From Nitrogeniibacter aestuarii (lineage in GTDB: Bacteria > Pseudomonadota > Gammaproteobacteria > Burkholderiales > Rhodocyclaceae), in assembly GCF_017309585.1 (NCBI RefSeq), contig NZ_CP071321.1, forward strand, positions 3,802,001 through 3,866,000: DNA of 64,000 nucleotides, in the 5' to 3' direction. Position numbers and translations under genes: made by a program. Positions 20,694 through 29,789 of the stretch are shown one piece after another. The notes beneath the pieces were generated by a model. The model had not been told where the DNA came from and did no database searches. It saw nothing but the letters and a program-made list of their open reading frames with translations. Position 1 is the first letter of the stretch; each line of letters starts with the position of its first letter.

Positions 20694-21893
20694 ATGACCT
20701 GGCGTGACTTCCTCGCCCTCTCCACCCGTGCCCTGGTCGCGCACCGCATGCGCAGTTTCCTCACGCTACTGGGCATTGCGGTGGGCATTGCGGCGGTGAT
20801 CCTGCTCACCTCCATCGGCGAGGGCATCCATCAGTTCGTGCTCGCCGAGTTCTCGCAATTCGGCACCAACGTGGTCGAAATCACCCCTGGCACCAAGGGG
20901 GCCAAGGGCGGGCCGCCGGGGCTGCCGAGCACAGCGCGCCAGCTCACGCTGGAAGACGCCAAGGCGCTGGAACGGGTGCCGGGCGTGACGGGCGTGATCG
21001 GTATCGTCTGGGGCAACTCGGAGATCGAGGGCAACGGCCGGGTGCGGCGGACCTCGGTCTATGGCGTCGGCCCCGCCATGCAGGACGTGTTCACCATGAA
21101 GGTGCGCAGCGGCCGATTCCTGCCCCACGACAATCTGGACCAACCCCGTGCCTTCGTGGTGCTGGGCAGCACCCTCAAACGGGAGCTGTTCGGCGCGCAA
21201 AATGCCTTGGGCGAGCGAGTGCGCATCGGCGGTGAGCGCTTTCGGGTGATTGGCGTGATGGAAGAAAAAGGCCAGCTGCTGGGCACCGACCTGGACGACA
21301 CCGCCTACATCCCCACCGCCCGCGCCATGGCCCTCTACAACCGGGACGGGCTCATGACCATCGACGTGTCCTACCGCGAAAGCATGCCCGCAAAAATGGT
21401 CACCGCCGGCATCACCCGTGTGCTCGAGGCGCGCCACGGGCGGGTCGATTTCTCGCTGCAGACGCAGGAAGACATGCTCGACAGCCTCTCCAACATCCTC
21501 AACATCCTCACCGCTGCCGTTGGCGCGCTGGGGGGTATTTCGCTGCTGGTGGGGGGCGTGGGCATCGTCACCATCATGACTATCGCGGTCACAGAACGCA
21601 CCGGCGAAATCGGCCTGCTGGTCGCACTGGGGGCGCGCCGTCGCACCATCCTCGGCCTCTTTCTCGGCGAAGCCATTGCCCTGGCTGCCGTGGGTGGCGC
21701 CTGCGGCCTGCTCATCGGCATGGGTCTCGCCCAGCTGGTGGGCCTGCTGGTGCCGGATCTGCCGGTACATACGCCCTGGAGCTTCGTCATCCTGGCCGAG
21801 GTCACGGCCGTCCTGATCGGCCTGCTGGCCGGCGTGCTTCCCGCGCGCAAGGCAACGACGCTCGACCCGGTCGAAGCGTTACGGGCGGAGTGA
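20694..21893 (+). CDS. ABC transporter permease, MacB/FtsX type (second copy)
   Basis: 399 residues with the same architecture as the first permease: N-terminal helix SFLTLLGIAVGIAAVILLTS, periplasmic domain beginning FSQFGTNVVEITPGTKG, and three C-terminal helices with TERTGEIGLLVALGARRRTI and ending PARKATTLDPVEALRAE. The paired permeases are related but well diverged, so this is an established heterodimer rather than a fresh duplication. The last 15 bases overlap, tail to tail, the end of the gene on the opposite strand. Confidence 0.92.
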   Translation: MTWRDFLALSTRALVAHRMRSFLTLLGIAVGIAAVILLTSIGEGIHQFVLAEFSQFGTNVVEITPGTKGAKGGPPGLPSTARQLTLEDAKALERVPGVTGVIGIVWGNSEIEGNGRVRRTSVYGVGPAMQDVFTMKVRSGRFLPHDNLDQPRAFVVLGSTLKRELFGAQNALGERVRIGGERFRVIGVMEEKGQLLGTDLDDTAYIPTARAMALYNRDGLMTIDVSYRESMPAKMVTAGITRVLEARHGRVDFSLQTQEDMLDSLSNILNILTAAVGALGGISLLVGGVGIVTIMTIAVTERTGEIGLLVALGARRRTILGLFLGEAIALAAVGGACGLLIGMGLAQLVGLLVPDLPVHTPWSFVILAEVTAVLIGLLAGVLPARKATTLDPVEALRAE

Positions 21894-23015
21894 TTCGGGG
21901 CTCAGTACAGGGGACGAGTCCGGCATGAGCATATCGCGCACCGCCTCATCAAGCGCGTCGATACGGTCAGCCTCCGCCAGGACGGCAATCGGCTCCCCCG
22001 CCCCGTCGGACAGCGCCATACCGGACGGCGCCAGACGGATGAAGAGCGTACGGTCCGATGCAACAAGGCGTCGCACCTGCGCAAACTCCCAATCCAGCGC
22101 TTCCGATTCGCGGGCGGATAGCACGAACACCACCAGCCGCGCCTCGTGCAAACACCGCAGCACCGCCTCCTGCCAGAAGGCATCCGCCACCGAAATGACC
22201 GGCAGGGGCCCGAGCGTGAGGGTGCTGGCACGGCGCCGAACGCGCTCGAGAAGCGTCTCCATCACCAGCTCCAGCTGATCCGCCGATTCAATGCGGCGCG
22301 GCAAGAGCAGCGCGCGCTGAATGCTGACAATCAGCCACCGGATCAGCAGCGCTGCCACAAACCAGGCGAGGCAGATTCCGGCGATCAGCACGATCGGAAA
22401 GACAAGGTCGCCGACACTGCCCCAGGATCGGGCAAGCTCGCGCAGCCAAGCGAGCCATGAAGCGTCCAGCTGCCCCAGCAGGACGAGCGAGATCAGCACC
22501 AGGCCAAGAAACAGACTCGTCCCCCACCAGCCGCCCACCGGCGGCGCATCGCCACGCGCGGCATCGTCCATCACCTCCGCGTCGCCCCCGAGACTCTCCT
22601 TGGCACGAAAATCGGCGTTTTCGAGGGTGACCCAGTAACCCCAGGCCCCGCCGCGCCGTCGCACGTACTCGGCCGCAAGCTCGGCCACGTCACGACTCTG
22701 AAAGTCGCGCAACAGCACCATGAGCTGTGGCGGCCGGCGCGAATGGCGCAGCAACCAGGGGCCGGCCACCGCGAGCAGTGCCGTCGCAAGCGCGCCGGCG
22801 GCAAGAAGCCGGTCGACTGTCCACGGCCCCCAGAGATGAACTTCCTTCAACGAGGCCAGCGGCGCCCACCACTGCGCTCCAATGCCGATGACAAGCAACG
22901 CGAGCCACCAGAGCGCACAGACCATGAGGGTCAGATTGGCCAGTCCGTCTCGACGTGCGAGAAAGCGTTGGTAATCGAACAACGGATCCAGGCGGGGTTC
23001 ATTCGGACTCGACAC
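21879..23015 (-). CDS. Multi-pass membrane protein with TIR-like C-terminal half; function unknown
   Basis: 378 residues. Two hydrophobic segments lie at about 27-50 and 65-88, then a cytoplasmic stretch with PPQLMVLLRDFQSRDVAELA, then two more segments at about 163-180 and 205-230. The C-terminal 130 residues contain WQEAVLRCLHEARLVVFVLS followed by ESEALDWEFAQVRRL. That second pair resembles the 'conflict/hidden' helix and VVVLS...S.WC..E pattern of TIR/SEFIR domains, and the earlier VLLRDF...R...EL stretch could be the other half, split by a membrane insertion. No NAD-cleaving glutamate can be assigned with confidence (the Glu in DWEFAQ is a candidate). I do not recognise the family. Convergent with the ABC operon. 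Confidence 0.55.
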   Translation of the reverse strand: MSSPNEPRLDPLFDYQRFLARRDGLANLTLMVCALWWLALLVIGIGAQWWAPLASLKEVHLWGPWTVDRLLAAGALATALLAVAGPWLLRHSRRPPQLMVLLRDFQSRDVAELAAEYVRRRGGAWGYWVTLENADFRAKESLGGDAEVMDDAARGDAPPVGGWWGTSLFLGLVLISLVLLGQLDASWLAWLRELARSWGSVGDLVFPIVLIAGICLAWFVAALLIRWLIVSIQRALLLPRRIESADQLELVMETLLERVRRRASTLTLGPLPVISVADAFWQEAVLRCLHEARLVVFVLSARESEALDWEFAQVRRLVASDRTLFIRLAPSGMALSDGAGEPIAVLAEADRIDALDEAVRDMLMPDSSPVLSPESLRP

Positions 23016-23084
23016 CGACGCGGCACTCCTTCGGGTTTCAGCGATGGACTCGCCGTGTTGTGAAGGTCAGTTGCTATGGGAACA

Positions 23085-23105
23085 TTATGCTTGCAGGCAG
23101 CATAA
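23085..23105. repeat. Inverted repeat between the TIR-like gene and the pseudouridine synthase gene
   Basis: TTATGCT and AGCATAA form perfect 7-base arms around a 7-base spacer. It lies about 70 bases upstream of the TIR-like gene and about 90 bases past the end of the pseudouridine synthase gene, in DNA that is locally more AT-rich than its surroundings. No T run follows, so an operator is more likely than a terminator. Confidence 0.4.
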
Positions 23106-23192
23106 AATCACCAGCACTCTGGCTGCGCGGATGCTCTGGAGTGCGCGTGACCTCGGCTTGCGCGCCGTCGCCCCGCCCAAGGCCGTGACACG

Positions 23193-24041
23193 TCAGAACA
23201 TCTCCCCGTCCCGCAGATACCGCCACTGCCCCATCGGCAGATCTCCCAGCCGCACCTTGCCGATGCGCACGCGCTTGAGGCCCACCACCTTGAGCCCCAC
23301 CAGCTCGCACATGCGGCGGATCTGGCGTTTCCGACCTTCCTTGAGGATGAAGCGCAGCTGGTCCTTGTTCATCCACTGCACCTTGGCCGGGCGCAGGGCT
23401 TTGCCGTCGAGTTCCAGGCCGTGATTGAGCAGGGCCAGGTCGGCGTTGGAGAGTTTGCCCTCGACCCGCACCAGATATTCCTTCTCCACCTTGGTGTCGT
23501 CACCAATCAAACGTTTGGCGACCACGCCGTCCTGGGTGAGCACGAGCATGCCGGTGGAGTCGATGTCGAGGCGGCCCGCCGGCGCCAGGCCTTTGAGGTG
23601 CTGACGCTGAAAGCCTTGCTTGCCGCCGGGAGCGAGGTTGTCCGGGGTGATGAGTTCGACGGCCGCACTGTAGCCATGCTCCGGCTGGGCAGACACATAG
23701 CCCACGGGCTTGTGCAGGATGATGGTCACCCGGTCGGCCTGCAGGGCTTCGCCTCGACGGCTGAGCTTGATGTCCACGTCCGGGGGGAAACGCACCCCGA
23801 GTTCGTTAACCCGCTCGCCGTTCACGAAGACCCAGCCCTTTTCGATGAGGTTGTCGGCTTCGCGACGCGAACACAGGCCACGCTCGCTCATGAGTTTGGA
23901 CAGACGCACGCCATCCGGATGGGCATTGGCCGCGGGCTGGGCTTCGGCGGCAGGTTTTGGGGCGCGTTGAAAGCGGGGCTTCGGCGCGTCGTCTTTCGGG
24001 GTTTTGTCGTCTTGGGTCACGGCGTCTGATCGTGTGCTCAC
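23193..24041 (-). CDS. 23S rRNA pseudouridine synthase, RluF/RluB type
   Basis: 282 residues. A disordered Lys/Pro/Ala-rich N-terminus (1-45) precedes an S4 RNA-binding domain (about 46-100; VRLSKLMSERGLCSRREADN). Then comes the RsuA-type catalytic domain with the motif LAPAGRLDIDSTGMLVLTQDG, in which the Asp of GRLDIDS is catalytic, KEYLVRV, and the RsuA-family signature EGRKRQIRRMCELVG. The ending, with KRVRIGKVRLGDLPMGQWR, fits RluF better than RsuA or RluB, but the exact target uridine cannot be fixed from sequence alone. The start is a GTG; a second in-frame GTG lies a few codons on. Confidence 0.85.
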   Translation of the reverse strand: MSTRSDAVTQDDKTPKDDAPKPRFQRAPKPAAEAQPAANAHPDGVRLSKLMSERGLCSRREADNLIEKGWVFVNGERVNELGVRFPPDVDIKLSRRGEALQADRVTIILHKPVGYVSAQPEHGYSAAVELITPDNLAPGGKQGFQRQHLKGLAPAGRLDIDSTGMLVLTQDGVVAKRLIGDDTKVEKEYLVRVEGKLSNADLALLNHGLELDGKALRPAKVQWMNKDQLRFILKEGRKRQIRRMCELVGLKVVGLKRVRIGKVRLGDLPMGQWRYLRDGEMF

Positions 24042-24090
24042 AGGGAATGGTCACCGCCCTCCGGCAGCGACCGCCCCTATTGTCCTTCAA

Positions 24091-25779
24091 TCAGCCCGGC
24101 ACATAGAAGAGCAAGAGATACATCAGCAGCAAAATGGCCACCCACAACACCATATGGCCCGAGGCCCAGGTGCGCGCAAGCACGCCGGTCGGGCCATAGT
24201 GCTGGCGCAGACGACCGCCGATCAGGCCGATGGCGTTGCCCACGGCAGTGCCGAAGCCCCGCTGCAGCGCGCGGATGCCATTGCCGGCAATCCGTGTGAG
24301 CGCGGTGCCGAATTCGCGATAGACCCAGTCCAGATCCCACAGCCGCCCGCGCTCGGGCGCCAGGTATCTGCGCACGGCAAAGAACGCCACCATGCCCAGC
24401 AGCACGGCTTGCAGCTGATGCACCACATGGCTACCGGTGTAGGGCACGTAGTCGACCGCATAGGGCAGTTGCGCGTAGAGCACGTCCGGCATCACGCCCA
24501 TGCCAACACAAATGGCCGCCATGACGATCATGCCCAGTTTCATGCTCAGGGGCGCAGGCTCGGGGCGCAGGCCAGCGTCCTTGCTGAAGAACACATAGAA
24601 CGGGTAACGCACGCCTGCATTGAAGACCATGCAGGCCGAGGCCACCGACAGCCCCAGCCACACCCACAGCAGGTGTGCCTCAGCGGCGGCCGAGACCATC
24701 ATCGACTTGGTCACGAAGGCGGAGAACAGCGGCAGCGCCATGGCCGCCATGGCGCCAATGAGCGCCAGCACCGTGGTGAAACGCATGGCGTGCCACAGGC
24801 CGCCCAGGTCGGCACAGTGACTGCGGCCGGTGCGGTAGAGCACGGCACCCGCCGTCATGAGCAACAGCGCCTTGTAGGCGATATGGGCGAAGGCGTGGGC
24901 CGCCACCCCGTTGAGGGCCAGCTCGGAGCCGATGCCCACGCCCACCACCATGAAGCCCACCTGATTGACGATGGCGTAGGCCAGAATGCGGCGCATGTCG
25001 CCGGCCACGGCCGCGTAGAAGATGCCGTAGAACACCATGGCCATGCCGATGGGGATGAGGATCTCCGTGCCCGGAAAGCCGCGCATGAGCACATACACTG
25101 CCGTCTTGGTGGTGAAGGCGGAGAGGAACACCATGCCACTCCAGGAGGCCTTGGGATAGGCATCGGCGATCCACGACCACAAGGGGGGCGCACCGGCATT
25201 GACCAGGAAACCGGCCAGGATCAGCCAGTGGGCGATGCCGTCGGCCTGCATGGCTTCAAAAGCAATGCCGTTACCGGCAGCCACATGCCCGGTGATCCCC
25301 GCCATGAGCAGCACGCCGCCGAAAAAATGCACCATCAGGTAGCGGAAGCTGGCCGCGCGGGCCGATTCACCTCCCGCCCAGATGACCACGGTGGAAGCGA
25401 CGGCCATGAACTCCCACCACACAAACAGGGAGATCAGGTCAGCCGCGAGCACCGCCCCCACGGCGGAACCGGCATACACGAGCGCGGCTGGCAGTTCGAT
25501 GCGACTGCCCTGGCGGGCACTGAAAATGGCCCCCGCAGTGGTGGTGATCAGAAAGACCGTGGCGAACAAGCGGCTCAGGGTGTCGAGTCGATACGGCGAC
25601 AACTCGAAATCCAGGAACGGCACCGTGGGCCCGGCACCGAGCGGCGTATTCCACAGCGCCAGCAGCGCCAGGACCGGCACGCCGGCGCCGATGACGGTGC
25701 GCGGCAGCCCGCGCACGAACACGAGGACGAGGCCGGCCACGACCAGCCACAGGGCGGGATGCATCAGCAGATCAGGCAT
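24091..25779 (-). CDS. Mrp/Mnh-type antiporter-like subunit D, third copy (distal)
   Basis: 562 residues, polytopic, of the NuoL/M/N-MrpA/D proton-conducting family. The key buried charges are visible: the Glu in LFVWWEFMAVAS (TM5 position), Lys in FTTKTAVYVLMR and Lys in IAYKALLLM. An extended C-terminus of about 150 residues, with RIAGNGIRALQRGFGTAVGN and a last membrane helix, is longer than in the other two D-like subunits of the operon. Last gene of the operon, overlapping the small gene before it by 8 bases. Confidence 0.88.
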   Translation of the reverse strand: MPDLLMHPALWLVVAGLVLVFVRGLPRTVIGAGVPVLALLALWNTPLGAGPTVPFLDFELSPYRLDTLSRLFATVFLITTTAGAIFSARQGSRIELPAALVYAGSAVGAVLAADLISLFVWWEFMAVASTVVIWAGGESARAASFRYLMVHFFGGVLLMAGITGHVAAGNGIAFEAMQADGIAHWLILAGFLVNAGAPPLWSWIADAYPKASWSGMVFLSAFTTKTAVYVLMRGFPGTEILIPIGMAMVFYGIFYAAVAGDMRRILAYAIVNQVGFMVVGVGIGSELALNGVAAHAFAHIAYKALLLMTAGAVLYRTGRSHCADLGGLWHAMRFTTVLALIGAMAAMALPLFSAFVTKSMMVSAAAEAHLLWVWLGLSVASACMVFNAGVRYPFYVFFSKDAGLRPEPAPLSMKLGMIVMAAICVGMGVMPDVLYAQLPYAVDYVPYTGSHVVHQLQAVLLGMVAFFAVRRYLAPERGRLWDLDWVYREFGTALTRIAGNGIRALQRGFGTAVGNAIGLIGGRLRQHYGPTGVLARTWASGHMVLWVAILLLMYLLLFYVPG

Positions 25780-25996
25780 CTTCCGGGTCCTCCGGTCGGC
25801 TCAGCAGCGCGCGAAACACACCCGCGATCACGGCACAGAACAAGGCCCCGAACAGCGGCAACGCCAGACCAAAGCCGGGAATTTCCTCGATCTCGAAATA
25901 CGGGTGGCCGTGATAGGCAAAGCCCGCCACGACAGACAACAACGTGGCCGCGAACAGAATCATCCAGCCGGTGCGTTCGGTTTTCTTGATCGCCAT
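25772..25996 (-). CDS. Small two-helix membrane protein in Mrp operon
   Basis: 74 residues: a basic N-terminus (MAIKKTERTG), two membrane segments at about 11-27 and 43-63 joined by a loop with HGHPYFEIEEIPGF, and an acidic tail. It lies between two antiporter subunit genes, with a 3-base gap to the gene before and an 8-base overlap with the gene after, so it is clearly part of the operon. I do not recognise it; an accessory subunit for the third D-like protein is the natural guess. Confidence 0.75.
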   Translation of the reverse strand: MAIKKTERTGWMILFAATLLSVVAGFAYHGHPYFEIEEIPGFGLALPLFGALFCAVIAGVFRALLSRPEDPEDA

Positions 25997-25999
25997 GGC

Positions 26000-27496
26000 T
26001 TACTCCATCCCGGCCACGCGTCGCGCCAGTGCCAGCACCGGCTCGTGATAGAGGAACAGCAACACGGTCAGCGCCGCCGTGGTGGTTTGCGCCGCCACCA
26101 TGATGACCGGGGCCTCACCATGGGCCTCGTGGTGGTCGTGGCCATCGCCGTGATCGTCGTGGTGATCGTCCGCCGGTGGCGCGCGGAAGAAGGCACGCCA
26201 CACGATGGGCAGAAAGTAGCCCGCGTTGAGCAAAGTACTAAGCACGAGCACGCCCACGGCCAGCCAGTGCTCGGTGCTCATGGCGCCCGAGAGGATGTAC
26301 CACTTGGAGATGAAACCGGCGGCCGGCGGCAGGCCGATCATGGACAGCGCGCCAATGGCGAAGGCCGTCATGGTCCACGGCATGCGGCGGCCGATGCCGT
26401 CGAGCTGGCTCACTTCGGTCTTGTGCGCCGCCGTGTAGATGGAACCGGCCGCGAAGAACAGGGTGATCTTGCCCACCGCGTGGGCCGCAATGTGCATGGC
26501 GGCGCCGACGATGGAGATCGGCGCCAGCAGCGTGGCGGCAAGCGTGATGTAGGACAGCTGGCTCACCGTCGAATAGGCGAGGCGGCGCTTGAGGTTGTCG
26601 GCATGCAAGGCCACGATGGACGCGGCAATGATGGTGAAGCCGGCAATGAGCGGCACCCAGTCGGCGCTGCCGGTGGCCACCAGATGATCGACCCCGAAGA
26701 TGTACACGATCACCTTCACCACCGTGAACACCCCGGCCTTCACCACTGCCACCGCGTGCAGCAGGGCCGAGACCGGCGTGGGCGCGACCATGGCCGCGGG
26801 CAGCCAGCGATGGAAGGGCATGAGTGCGGCCTTGCCGATACCGAACATGTAGAGCGCCATGAGCACCGTGGTGCCCAGCGCCCCCACCTGCCCGGCGAGG
26901 ATGCCGCCCTCACGGAAGTCGAGCGTGCCGGTCATGGTCCACGTGGCGAGCGTGCCGGTGAGCAGGAAGGCGATCGAGGTGCCGATCAGAATGCCCAGAT
27001 AGATGCGCGCCGACTTCTTTGCGTGCTCGGTGCCGCTGTGGGTCACCAGCGGATAGGTGACCAGCGTCATGAACTCGTAGAACAGGAACAGGGTGAGCAT
27101 GTTGCCTGCCAGCGCAATGCCCTGCGCCGCAAAGATGGCCCCAGCAAAACAGGCGAAGAAGCGGGTGTGGTGCTTTTCGTTGTTGCCGCGCATGTAGCCG
27201 ATCGAATACAGCGTGGCGATGATCCACAGCCCCGACGAAATGAGCGCGAACAGAATGCCCAGCGGCTCCACGGTCAGCTTGAGCGGCATGCCCGGGATCA
27301 TGTAGATCAGCACCAGCTCCGGCCGGGCGCCCGCGGCGACCGCGCCATGCAGGCCAAGCACCTGGACGAACAGGGCCACCGCCGTGATCAGCGTGACCGA
27401 CTCGCGCAGGTTCGGCCAGCGACCACACGCACTGCCGAGGAACAGCCCCACCAGCGGCGTGGCCAGAATGGCCAGCAGACTCAGGTCACCACTCAT
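26000..27496 (-). CDS. Mrp/Mnh-type antiporter-like subunit D, second copy
   Basis: 498 residues of the NuoL/MrpA-MrpD family. The TM5 Glu is in LTLFLFYEFMTLVTYPLV, the TM7 Lys in LLHAVAVVKAGVFTVVK, and a further Lys in AHAVGKITLFF. A histidine-rich loop near residue 445 (HHDDHGDGHDHHEAHGE) is unusual for the family and could bind metal or sense pH. Its features (AHAVGKITLFFAAGSI) suggest an MrpA/NuoL-like role without the MrpA C-terminal module, which is encoded separately in this operon. The ATG overlaps the preceding stop... the two D genes overlap by 4 bases. Confidence 0.9.
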   Translation of the reverse strand: MSGDLSLLAILATPLVGLFLGSACGRWPNLRESVTLITAVALFVQVLGLHGAVAAGARPELVLIYMIPGMPLKLTVEPLGILFALISSGLWIIATLYSIGYMRGNNEKHHTRFFACFAGAIFAAQGIALAGNMLTLFLFYEFMTLVTYPLVTHSGTEHAKKSARIYLGILIGTSIAFLLTGTLATWTMTGTLDFREGGILAGQVGALGTTVLMALYMFGIGKAALMPFHRWLPAAMVAPTPVSALLHAVAVVKAGVFTVVKVIVYIFGVDHLVATGSADWVPLIAGFTIIAASIVALHADNLKRRLAYSTVSQLSYITLAATLLAPISIVGAAMHIAAHAVGKITLFFAAGSIYTAAHKTEVSQLDGIGRRMPWTMTAFAIGALSMIGLPPAAGFISKWYILSGAMSTEHWLAVGVLVLSTLLNAGYFLPIVWRAFFRAPPADDHHDDHGDGHDHHEAHGEAPVIMVAAQTTTAALTVLLFLYHEPVLALARRVAGME

Positions 27497-28971
27497 CGGC
27501 GGCCCTCCATGAGCGCTTCGGCTGCACGCAGCGCCAGATCCATGGACCAGCCCGAATCGAGACCGAACCAGACACAGGCGCCGATCATGAACAGGGCCGG
27601 CACCATCATGCTCAGTGGTGCTTCACCCGGCTTGGGCGCATCTTCGGGCGGATCGCGGAAGTAGGCGATTTCAACAAAGCGCCACACATAGATCACCGCA
27701 ATCAGCGAACTGGCCACGATGGCGGCTGCCAGCCACCACATGCCCTGCTCCATCACCGCCAGCACCAGCGCCCACTTGCTGATGAAGCCGGCCGTACCGG
27801 GAATACCGATCAGGCTCAGGCCACCGATCACGAAGGCGAACGCGGTGATCGGCATGGTGCGCCCCAGGCCGGCGAGCCTGTCGAGCGAAGCGCCGCCACA
27901 GCGCAGCACCGCGCCGCCGAGTACGAGGAACAATCCGCCCTTGGTGAGCGCATGGTTGAACAGATGCACCAGCGCCGCCGTGGTTCCGGCCACCGAATCG
28001 AGGGCGATCCCCAGCGTGATGTAACCGATCTGCGACACGCTGGAATAGGCCAGCAGGCGCTTGACGTTGGCCTGGTAGATGGCCACCACGGCCGGAATGA
28101 ACATGGCCGCCAGCGACAAGGCCAGCAGGATGGCCCCGGTGGCGCGCGAATCGAACACCACCGTGGCACCGAAGATGCTGAAGAAGAAGCGCATCAGCAC
28201 ATAGATGCTCACCTTGGTGGCCGTGGCCGCCAGGAAGGCCGACACCGCCGAAGGCGAATAGGCGTAAGCATTGGGCAGCCACAGGTGCAAGGGGAAGAGC
28301 GCGATCTTGAGCGACACGCCCACGGTGATGAAGGCCAGCCCCGCCAGCAGCGCGCGGGTGTCGGCCATGTGCAGCCGCGTCGCCATATCGGCGAGATTGA
28401 GCGTGCCGGTTTCGAGATACAGCATGCCGATACCGATCACGTACAGCGAGGCACCGATGGTGCCCATGAGCAGGTACTGGTAGGCCGACACCACCGCCCG
28501 CCGATCGCGCCCCATGGCGATGAGCACATAGGTGGACAGCGACGAGATCTCGAGGAACACGAACAGGTTGAAGGCGTCGCCCGTCAGCACGATGCCGATG
28601 AGGCCGGCGATGCACAGCATCATCAGCGAGTAGAACAGGTAGTGCTCTTCGCGCCGCACCTCGGCGGCAATGCTGACCCGGCAATACGGCATCACGATCA
28701 GTGCCATCGCCGCCACGATGAAGGCCACAAAGGCGTTGGCCGAATCGACGCGATACTCGATCCCCAGCGGCGGCTCCCAACTGCCCATGGCGTAGGAAAT
28801 GATCTGCCCGCCCGACGTCTGGTGAATGAGGTCGATGGAAAACACCACGCTCACCAGCGCGGCAACCGTGGCCAATAGCCAGGCGAGTTCCGACCGGCGC
28901 ACCAGCACGATGAGCGGCGCGGCAATCAGGGGGGCGGCAACGAGAAGAACCGGGGCGTGTTGGCTGAGCAA
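27493..28971 (-). CDS. Mrp/Mnh-type antiporter-like subunit D, first copy
   Basis: 492 residues of the NuoN/MrpD family. The TM5 Glu is in NLFVFLEISSLSTYVLI, the TM7 Lys in AATATKVSIYVLMR, and the later Lys in FNHALTKGGLFLVLGG. The start is a TTG at 28971, 3 bases after the stop of the C subunit; no ATG or GTG is close enough to give a full first helix, and no clear Shine-Dalgarno is seen, so coupling to the upstream gene is likely. Of the three D-like proteins this one looks most like classical MrpD. Confidence 0.9.
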   Translation of the reverse strand: MLSQHAPVLLVAAPLIAAPLIVLVRRSELAWLLATVAALVSVVFSIDLIHQTSGGQIISYAMGSWEPPLGIEYRVDSANAFVAFIVAAMALIVMPYCRVSIAAEVRREEHYLFYSLMMLCIAGLIGIVLTGDAFNLFVFLEISSLSTYVLIAMGRDRRAVVSAYQYLLMGTIGASLYVIGIGMLYLETGTLNLADMATRLHMADTRALLAGLAFITVGVSLKIALFPLHLWLPNAYAYSPSAVSAFLAATATKVSIYVLMRFFFSIFGATVVFDSRATGAILLALSLAAMFIPAVVAIYQANVKRLLAYSSVSQIGYITLGIALDSVAGTTAALVHLFNHALTKGGLFLVLGGAVLRCGGASLDRLAGLGRTMPITAFAFVIGGLSLIGIPGTAGFISKWALVLAVMEQGMWWLAAAIVASSLIAVIYVWRFVEIAYFRDPPEDAPKPGEAPLSMMVPALFMIGACVWFGLDSGWSMDLALRAAEALMEGRR

Positions 28972-28974
28972 GGC

Positions 28975-29352
28975 TTAGTCGGCTGAGTGAGGTTGTTTTT
29001 CCTGTTCGGCGTCGGCGGCGAGAATTTCGTCCTCTTCCGCCGACCCGTAGGCTTCCTTGATGCGCACCGCCAGGGCGAGGCCCAGCGCGAGCGTTGCCAC
29101 CCCGACCACGATGGCGGTGAGGATGAGCACATGCGGCAGCGGGTTCGAATACACCGCAAAGCCTTCACCAATGATCGGAGCCGTCCCGCCGATGAGTTTG
29201 CCCGGCGCGATATAGAGCAGATAGACCGCTGTCTGGAACAGACCGAGCCCGACCAGCTTCTTCACCAGATTGCCGCGGGCAATGACGATGAACAGCCCGA
29301 CCATGAGCAGCAGAATGGTGACGAAGTAGCTATAGTGACTGGCGAAGCTCAT
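28975..29352 (-). CDS. mnhC: Mrp/Mnh-type antiporter subunit C (NuoK-like)
   Basis: 125 residues, three membrane helices, NuoK/MrpC family. Landmarks are YFVTILLLMVGLFIVIARGNLVKK, GLGLFQTAVYLLYI and NPLPHVLILTAIVVGVATLAL, the last being the strongly conserved helix 3 of MrpC. The acidic tail (EEDEILAADAEQEKQ) is longer than usual. Its ATG at 29352 overlaps the end of subunit B by 4 bases. Confidence 0.92.
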   Translation of the reverse strand: MSFASHYSYFVTILLLMVGLFIVIARGNLVKKLVGLGLFQTAVYLLYIAPGKLIGGTAPIIGEGFAVYSNPLPHVLILTAIVVGVATLALGLALAVRIKEAYGSAEEDEILAADAEQEKQPHSAD

Positions 29353-29789
29353 ATCACTTCCTCGTCGTCGGCGTCGCGCTGGCGCCCGGCAAACATGTAG
29401 AAGATCTTGAGCATGACGGCGGCCACGGTGATCGCTACACCGCCCTCGACCAAGAGAATGCCGCGGTGCTGGCCATGCACGCCGTCGTGGGCCAGCACGA
29501 AATAGTCCAGGAAATTGCCACCGAGCATGATGCCGGCCACCCCGACTGCCAGATAGAGCAGCACACCCAGTGCGACGCACACTTCCACCGCTGCGTAGGG
29601 CACCACTTTGCGGGCACTGGGCAGACCATAGATGAGCGCATAGAAGATCACCGCGGCAGCAATGATCACGCCGGCCTGAAACCCGCCGCCCGGCCCGAAA
29701 TCGCCATGAAACTGCACATAGAGCGCGAACATGAGCGCAAACGGAATCATCAACTTGGCGATGACCCTCAGGATGATGTCGAGCTTCAT
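29349..29789 (-). CDS. mnhB: Mrp/Mnh-type antiporter subunit B
   Basis: 146 residues, four membrane helices, MnhB family. The hallmark FHGDFGPGGGFQAGVIIAAA is at about 28-47, followed by VPYAAVEVCVALGVLLYL and ILLVEGGVAITVAAVMLKIF. Length and motifs are those of stand-alone MrpB. It overlaps both neighbours by 4 bases. Confidence 0.93.
   Translation of the reverse strand: MKLDIILRVIAKLMIPFALMFALYVQFHGDFGPGGGFQAGVIIAAAVIFYALIYGLPSARKVVPYAAVEVCVALGVLLYLAVGVAGIMLGGNFLDYFVLAHDGVHGQHRGILLVEGGVAITVAAVMLKIFYMFAGRQRDADDEEVI

Noticed and set aside
24004..27664. Long plus-strand open frames across the Mrp operon
   Set aside because: The translations are His/Arg/Gln-rich with no hydrophobic pattern, being antisense of membrane proteins. 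The minus strand has well-conserved Mrp subunits with 4-base overlaps.
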